Shown one piece after another: positions 60,210 through 64,000 of a stretch of 64,000 bases of DNA. A program made the position numbers and the translations under genes. How positions within the stretch are numbered: the stretch's first letter is position 1; every line of letters begins with the position of its first letter. The notes beneath the pieces were generated by a model. That model was given only the letters and a program-made list of their open reading frames with translations, had not been told where the DNA came from and searched no databases. Source of the DNA: Desulfobacula toluolica Tol2 (lineage in GTDB: Bacteria; Desulfobacterota; Desulfobacteria; Desulfobacterales; Desulfobacteraceae); assembly GCF_000307105.1 (NCBI RefSeq), contig NC_018645.1, positions 35,001-99,000 on the forward strand. Direction: 5' to 3'.

Positions 60210-61607
60210 CTATTGGCTGGATATGTTTTTTAACATAGTTTCAACTAAATTTTCAAAATCCGACAGGGCCGTTTTTTCCTTGATCAGGGACCGGCCATTC
60301 ACGGCTTTGAAAAATTTTGCACACACCGTTCTCTGGCGGCTGGTAAATCCTGTGGAAAAGCCTTTCTTTTCCGATTTTGTCTTTTGGGGCAGATCCGTCA
60401 AATCCCTTCGGCCGTGGGGCCGGTTAATCATATGGGAATAATAAATCAATGCCCGGTCCATGAGAATATACAGAAACTGAATATTTTTATTAGGTCCCAG
60501 CTGGAGTTTATCACCGCCCAGCCGCATGCCTGCGGTTTTCTTTGCAGCTATTTTCCTCCCGCTGAACAGGGCGGAACCAGCTCCTAAAATCCCGCCAATG
60601 GCTGTAAATACACCAAAAGTAATCCCGGCTGCCGCAGTGTCGAGTACCGCCCCCACAGTGCCGCCGATAATGGCACCTGTGGCTGCCAATTGTTCTTTTG
60701 TCAGTCCCAACAACTCCCAGGTCTGTTTTGAAAACAGGTCATGCTTGAGGATAGAATATTCAGGCAGGTGAACCTCAAACAGATTGTGTTTGAAAAGGGT
60801 TCGGATTTTTTTAAACATTTGTTTTTCCAGATCTTTGATATGGGCTTGGTATTTTTCATTGAGCTTTTCTTTGATTTGATCCTGATCAGTGGAAGTGATG
60901 GTTTCACAGATAAAAAAAGACAGGCTTTGTTCAATGGTTCGGGTCATGCAGGCACCGGCCAACCGGTTTCTTTTCTGCCAGTCTTTTTTAAAGGCCAGGA
61001 TCACTCGGGACAAAACAGGTTCCCATTCCTGATCAATGGATTTCAGGCTTTCCAGCATTTTAATGCGTTCAGTGAAATTGGCGGTATTGGAATTGAACAT
61101 CCGTATGGCGTTAAAATGTTTTCTAAATTCAAATTTCCAGTCTGATGTATAGTCTTTTCCGTCTGTTTTGGAATTGATAATGGCCATTCTCGGGCGGCTT
61201 GTCAGTCTTAAAATTTCCATTTCAGCCAGGTCATCATCCCGCACCGGCCTTGAGCCGTCCACCACATAAATAATACCGGCTCCTTTGGCCACAGGCCCCA
61301 TGAGTTCACACTCGTCTGCAAAAAACGGATCTTGTTTAAAGGTATCAATAAACCGTTCAACAATCAGGTCCGGATCACCGTCAAAGGCTCGAAACCAGGC
61401 AAGGGTCTGCCGGGGAACCTGGAATCCCGGCGTATCCACAAACCGGATGATATCTTCCCCGTCAATTTTTACCGTATAGGCTTTTGATACTGTGGTTTCA
61501 CCAGGAATCCGGCTGACTTTGATCCGGTCGTCTTCGGTCAGGGTGGAGACCACGGAAGACTTACCTTCATTGGGATGGCCCAATACTGCAAATTCGGGTA
61601 TGATCAT
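60210..61607 (-). CDS. GTPase with C-terminal DUF3482 membrane domain
   Basis: A 465-residue protein. The G domain (residues 1 to about 220) has G1 GHPNEGKSS (10-18), G3 DTPGFQVP and G4 NSKTD. The C-terminal DUF3482 part has a charged coiled region (KLNEKYQAHIKDLEKQMFKK) and a glycine-rich hydrophobic hairpin (ATGAIIGGTVGAVLDTAAAG, ITFGVFTAIGGILGAG). It is always or often paired with DUF2868, as here, where the two overlap (TAATG). The role is unknown; a membrane-remodelling or stress role by analogy to dynamin-like GTPases is a guess. Confidence 0.85.
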   Translation of the reverse strand: MIIPEFAVLGHPNEGKSSVVSTLTEDDRIKVSRIPGETTVSKAYTVKIDGEDIIRFVDTPGFQVPRQTLAWFRAFDGDPDLIVERFIDTFKQDPFFADECELMGPVAKGAGIIYVVDGSRPVRDDDLAEMEILRLTSRPRMAIINSKTDGKDYTSDWKFEFRKHFNAIRMFNSNTANFTERIKMLESLKSIDQEWEPVLSRVILAFKKDWQKRNRLAGACMTRTIEQSLSFFICETITSTDQDQIKEKLNEKYQAHIKDLEKQMFKKIRTLFKHNLFEVHLPEYSILKHDLFSKQTWELLGLTKEQLAATGAIIGGTVGAVLDTAAAGITFGVFTAIGGILGAGSALFSGRKIAAKKTAGMRLGGDKLQLGPNKNIQFLYILMDRALIYYSHMINRPHGRRDLTDLPQKTKSEKKGFSTGFTSRQRTVCAKFFKAVNGRSLIKEKTALSDFENLVETMLKNISSQ

Positions 61608-63301
61608 TACATAAACCTTTTTAGCACTATACCGGGATTTTCAAGCTTAAAAACGGCTTGTTTCCAGATCTCAAAATTAATGTCCGTGTCGTCCACACAA
61701 AGATCTTCCTGTCCCGTATCCTGGGTGAGCAAAATCCACAAGGTTTTGTTTTCAGGCATGGCCGATCGTATCTGTTGAATATAATAGAGAAGTCCCCTTA
61801 TGGGCGGCTGCCATACTTCATGTACCAGTATCACATGGTCTTCATCACCGGTTTTTACCTGGTGGACGGCTTGAGTATCGGTATTAAAATCAAACTGGAT
61901 TCCTATGCTCTTGTTCACATCAAAAAACAAGTACTCTTTTACCTGTTGGATTACTTTTTCAATGGCTGCATCTGTATAGGCCGTCTTTGACGCAAGGATC
62001 AATGCGGTTTGAGCTGATGTTTTAGGTTGATCCTGTGGCTTTGGTTGATTCAGTGGCTTTGGTTGATTCAGTGGCTTTGGCTGATCAGTCTGAACTTCTA
62101 TTTGAACCTTTATCTGATCCTTTGTATGATCTGGAGTTTCCGGTTTTGTTGCCACAGGCAGGGCGTTGCTCATCTCCTTGATCGGGTTGGGTTCAACAGC
62201 CCGGCTTACCTGGGTTTTATGGGTATCAATGTCAACAACAGGAGACTGCATGCGGATTATCACCTGTTTGAACCTGGGCCTTTCAAAATTAAAATTTTTG
62301 ACGGCACGGTTCCGGGCAAAAATCCCCGTAATCATAAGAACTGCCCTGGGTATGACCGCGTAAAACACGATGCCCATGCACAGGAACGGCCACCATGAGA
62401 TAAGATCCTGTGTTGCCAGCACGGAGATTCCGTCCTTTAAAATGATCCTGGAACCATCTATCTGTTCAAGGCTTGGATGGGCAAGTGATGCCGGCATAAA
62501 CCAGGACCAGGGCAGGGCAATGAAGGACACCATATCATGGACCCTGCTACTTGTGGTCATGATGGTGGACTGCCATCCAAACGCCATGTCGCTGACAATA
62601 ATCCTGAAAAAAGTGCCGGCAAAGGCACCCGTTGAAAACCCAAAGGAAAACACGGATGTCAGAATAAAAAACGGCCAGAAAAAAAGAGGCATGTATTCCC
62701 TGTTTTTTGTTCGGATGAGAGATGACGTATATTCCAGGGTATCCAGACTTTTTTTGAAAACAGGCCAGTCTGCTTTTTTCAGGATTTTGGGCAGGACATT
62801 AAAAAAAAATGCAGCTATCAGTGTGTGAATGATGGAAGTGTGAAATAGGTTTTCCCTGTTTTTTGTTCCTGCTGCTCTTCTTGCCAGCAGTATCAGGGTG
62901 AGAAGAATCAACACCACCTGCAATACGACAAACAAGGCAATAAACACCGCCACATTGATCGGACGGGTCCCGTGGTAGGCCAGGAATGAATAAGCCAGTG
63001 ATATGCCTGCCATGCTCCCGAAGAATATCATGGCATATACCACCCAGGTGTAAAGGGAAGAAAAAAAAGTGCCGGGCAGCAGGGCCAGTCCTTTTTTGTC
63101 TCTATCCTGGAAAAATTCCGCTTTCCTGAAATTCAGCCATGCCAATAGAAGAGCAGTATCGTTTTTGCATCCGGCTTTGCATTGACTGAAAATTTTTCGA
63201 TCTTTCATGGCCCTGGAGGTAATTTCTTCTTTAGATTCAAGGGCATCATCCATGCTGATGAGATAATCCAGATCAATGATATCTTTTAATCGTATGTTCA
63301 T
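61607..63301 (-). CDS. DUF2868 membrane protein, partner of the GTPase
   Basis: A 564-residue membrane protein. It has several hydrophobic segments between about residues 80 and 340 (MIFFGSMAGISLAYSFLA, VFIALFVVLQVVLILLTL, FWPFFILTSVFSFGFSTGAF, WWPFLCMGIVFYAVIPRAVL). A Pro/Gln/Lys-rich linker with tandem QPKPLN units follows, then a soluble C-terminal part (SIGIQFDFNTDTQAVHQV). DUF2868 proteins are encoded next to DUF3482 GTPases in many proteobacteria and are assumed to act with them. The ATG-proximal part is acidic (DIIDLDYLISMDDALESKEE). Confidence 0.85.
   Translation of the reverse strand: MNIRLKDIIDLDYLISMDDALESKEEITSRAMKDRKIFSQCKAGCKNDTALLLAWLNFRKAEFFQDRDKKGLALLPGTFFSSLYTWVVYAMIFFGSMAGISLAYSFLAYHGTRPINVAVFIALFVVLQVVLILLTLILLARRAAGTKNRENLFHTSIIHTLIAAFFFNVLPKILKKADWPVFKKSLDTLEYTSSLIRTKNREYMPLFFWPFFILTSVFSFGFSTGAFAGTFFRIIVSDMAFGWQSTIMTTSSRVHDMVSFIALPWSWFMPASLAHPSLEQIDGSRIILKDGISVLATQDLISWWPFLCMGIVFYAVIPRAVLMITGIFARNRAVKNFNFERPRFKQVIIRMQSPVVDIDTHKTQVSRAVEPNPIKEMSNALPVATKPETPDHTKDQIKVQIEVQTDQPKPLNQPKPLNQPKPQDQPKTSAQTALILASKTAYTDAAIEKVIQQVKEYLFFDVNKSIGIQFDFNTDTQAVHQVKTGDEDHVILVHEVWQPPIRGLLYYIQQIRSAMPENKTLWILLTQDTGQEDLCVDDTDINFEIWKQAVFKLENPGIVLKRFM
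62035..62087 (-). repeat. 18-bp tandem repeat in DUF2868 gene
   Basis: GTGGCTTTGGTTGATTCA occurs exactly at 62035-62052 and 62053-62070, and with changes at 62071-62087. On the coding strand it gives the repeated hexapeptide QPKPLN in the linker between the membrane and soluble parts. Copy number may vary by replication slippage. Confidence 0.85.
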
Positions 63302-63332
63302 GATTTGTTATTAGCAGATCCCGGTATTTTTC

Positions 63333-63500
63333 TCAATTGATCTTGATACATTGTATCTGGGTATTCGTAAGTTTTAGAAACAAAGAAATCAAATTTCGGC
63401 CTGTAACACCGAATAAATCAGATACGATAGAATCAATCTTGATGTTTGCGGTTTCAAACAAGTTATGAACACGCTTTTTTTTGTTGTAAATCAATTTGCC
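63333..63500 (-). pseudogene. IS110/IS1111-type transposase fragment
   Basis: The frame encodes KRVHNLFETANIKIDSIVSD and LFGVTGRNLISL, which matches the end of the DEDD domain of IS110-family (IS1111-like) transposases, and then stops. The rest of the transposase is missing on both sides. It differs from the intact IS110 element at 42-43 kb, so it is the relic of another element. It lies directly behind the partial gene at the window edge. Confidence 0.65.
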
Positions 63501-63507
63501 ATGGGTA

Positions 63508-64000
63508 TTACTCAAAAATTTGATCGTGAGTGGAATATTGAGTCGCTCTTTCAGGGTCATATCGGCCCTTAAACTCTCTGTCCCTGACCCTTTCTCTATT
63601 AATAATAAACTGAATGGATCTTGACGTGGCTTCACCTGGAAAAAAACCCATCATCAGCTTCATTTCAGAGGGAGAATATCGATAGGGAACATTGTTGATT
63701 CGTATGGTGCCGCCGGCATCAAGAATGTCGTTCACCATTTTCATGATATTCGACTGAAGGCGGAAGGGATCTGTGGTATTGGGATTAATTTCCACTTCCC
63801 ATTCGGTGACACAGGCCTGGGGATTATCTCTAACGATTCTCTGATTATATCTTCTGGTATCCATTACACCTCGGACTGTATTTAGTATTTTGCCGAATAC
63901 CTCAATAAGCTCATATTCATTGGCCTGGTCCAGTCTTATATTTAAATATTTTGCCTGTTTTTGAGCATTTCTCGCAAGAAGGCCATTGCCGTTACCAGAT
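63508..64000 (-). CDS. Hypothetical protein (5' end beyond window)
   Basis: The minus-strand frame is open from the right window edge to a stop at 63508, at least 163 residues, so the true start lies outside. Visible segments are NAQKQAKYLNIRLDQANEYE, then ACVTEWEVEINPNTTDPFRL, AGGTIRINNVPYRYSPSEMK and GEATSRSIQFIINRERVRDR. It is soluble and mixed alpha/beta. I do not recognise the family. The last 15-20 residues abut the IS110 relic and may have been changed by it. An internal ATG at 63864 is possible but unneeded. Confidence 0.6.
   Translation of the reverse strand, partial: SGNGNGLLARNAQKQAKYLNIRLDQANEYELIEVFGKILNTVRGVMDTRRYNQRIVRDNPQACVTEWEVEINPNTTDPFRLQSNIMKMVNDILDAGGTIRINNVPYRYSPSEMKLMMGFFPGEATSRSIQFIINRERVRDREFKGRYDPERATQYSTHDQIFE

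Overview
The window reads as bacterial chromosome from an anaerobic, probably sulfate-reducing Desulfobacterota (Desulfobacteraceae-like) organism. This is an inference. It rests on a tungsten/molybdenum aldehyde:ferredoxin oxidoreductase with a polyferredoxin partner, a very large acyl-CoA-dehydratase-type activase, rubrerythrin, an FmdE-like protein, a CstB-like persulfide dioxygenase, a Cys-type ribosomal protein L28, and DUF134/DUF5320 proteins with Gly/Gln-rich tails. The 23S/5S end is canonical. No tRNA gene or CRISPR array was seen.

Layout. 0-0.7 kb: 3' end of 23S rRNA, 5S rRNA and the rrn terminator. 1-3.7 kb: DUF1456 protein and NAD salvage (pncB, pncA). 3.9-8.6 kb: lipid-modification locus with an FAD oxidoreductase, a DUF1365-cyclopropane synthase fusion and an SRPBCC-SDR fusion. 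8.8-13.3 kb: UV damage endonuclease, a small coiled protein, a DUF523/DUF1722 protein and an NmrA-like/DUF2867 protein. 13.4-17.2 kb: three overlapping genes (PNPOx-like, PEP-utilising phosphotransferase, NAPE-PLD-like hydrolase). 17.3-24.3 kb: PsiE-like protein, a 7TM protein, nitrilase, SGNH esterase, DUF2284, flavodoxin, a small Cys protein and a CstB-like enzyme. 24.4-27 kb: AOR plus ferredoxin, G+C-rich and bracketed by inverted G+C-rich hairpins. 27-32.2 kb: AttH-like lipocalin, FtsX-type permease, LolD-like ATPase and an LUD protein. 32.4-41.8 kb: endonuclease IV, then a G+C-rich block (TonB receptor, giant CoA activase, methyltransferase, AraC regulator) ending in a second, truncated copy of the endonuclease IV 3' end. 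41.9-43.5 kb: IS110-family element and a set of hairpins. 43.5-49.4 kb: FmdE-like and zinc-ribbon proteins, then thiSGHFEC under a TPP riboswitch. 49.6-52.6 kb: rpmB, bamD, trxB, trxA and rubrerythrin. 52.9-58.8 kb: FGE-like protein, lipoprotein, DUF89, DUF134/DUF5320 and an Old-Yellow-Enzyme-type reductase. 58.9-60.2 kb: complete IS630 element. 60.2-64 kb: GTPase (DUF3482) with DUF2868, an IS110 relic and a gene cut by the window edge.

Two features cut across this layout. At least eight copies of one imperfect, modular, hairpin-forming intergenic repeat (core TTGTTGTGGGCAAACC ... GGTCTGCCCGTGGCAG) are scattered through the window in both orientations. In addition, the 3' end of nfo is duplicated as a 57-bp direct repeat on either side of an 8.6-kb G+C-rich block, the signature of an insertion at, or recombination through, the nfo 3' end.

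The window therefore mixes housekeeping functions (rRNA, thiamine, NAD salvage, thioredoxin, Bam complex, DNA repair) with accessory blocks for uptake, aldehyde or acyl-CoA chemistry, lipid modification and sulfur or oxygen stress. All functions are predicted from translated sequence read by eye, without database searches.
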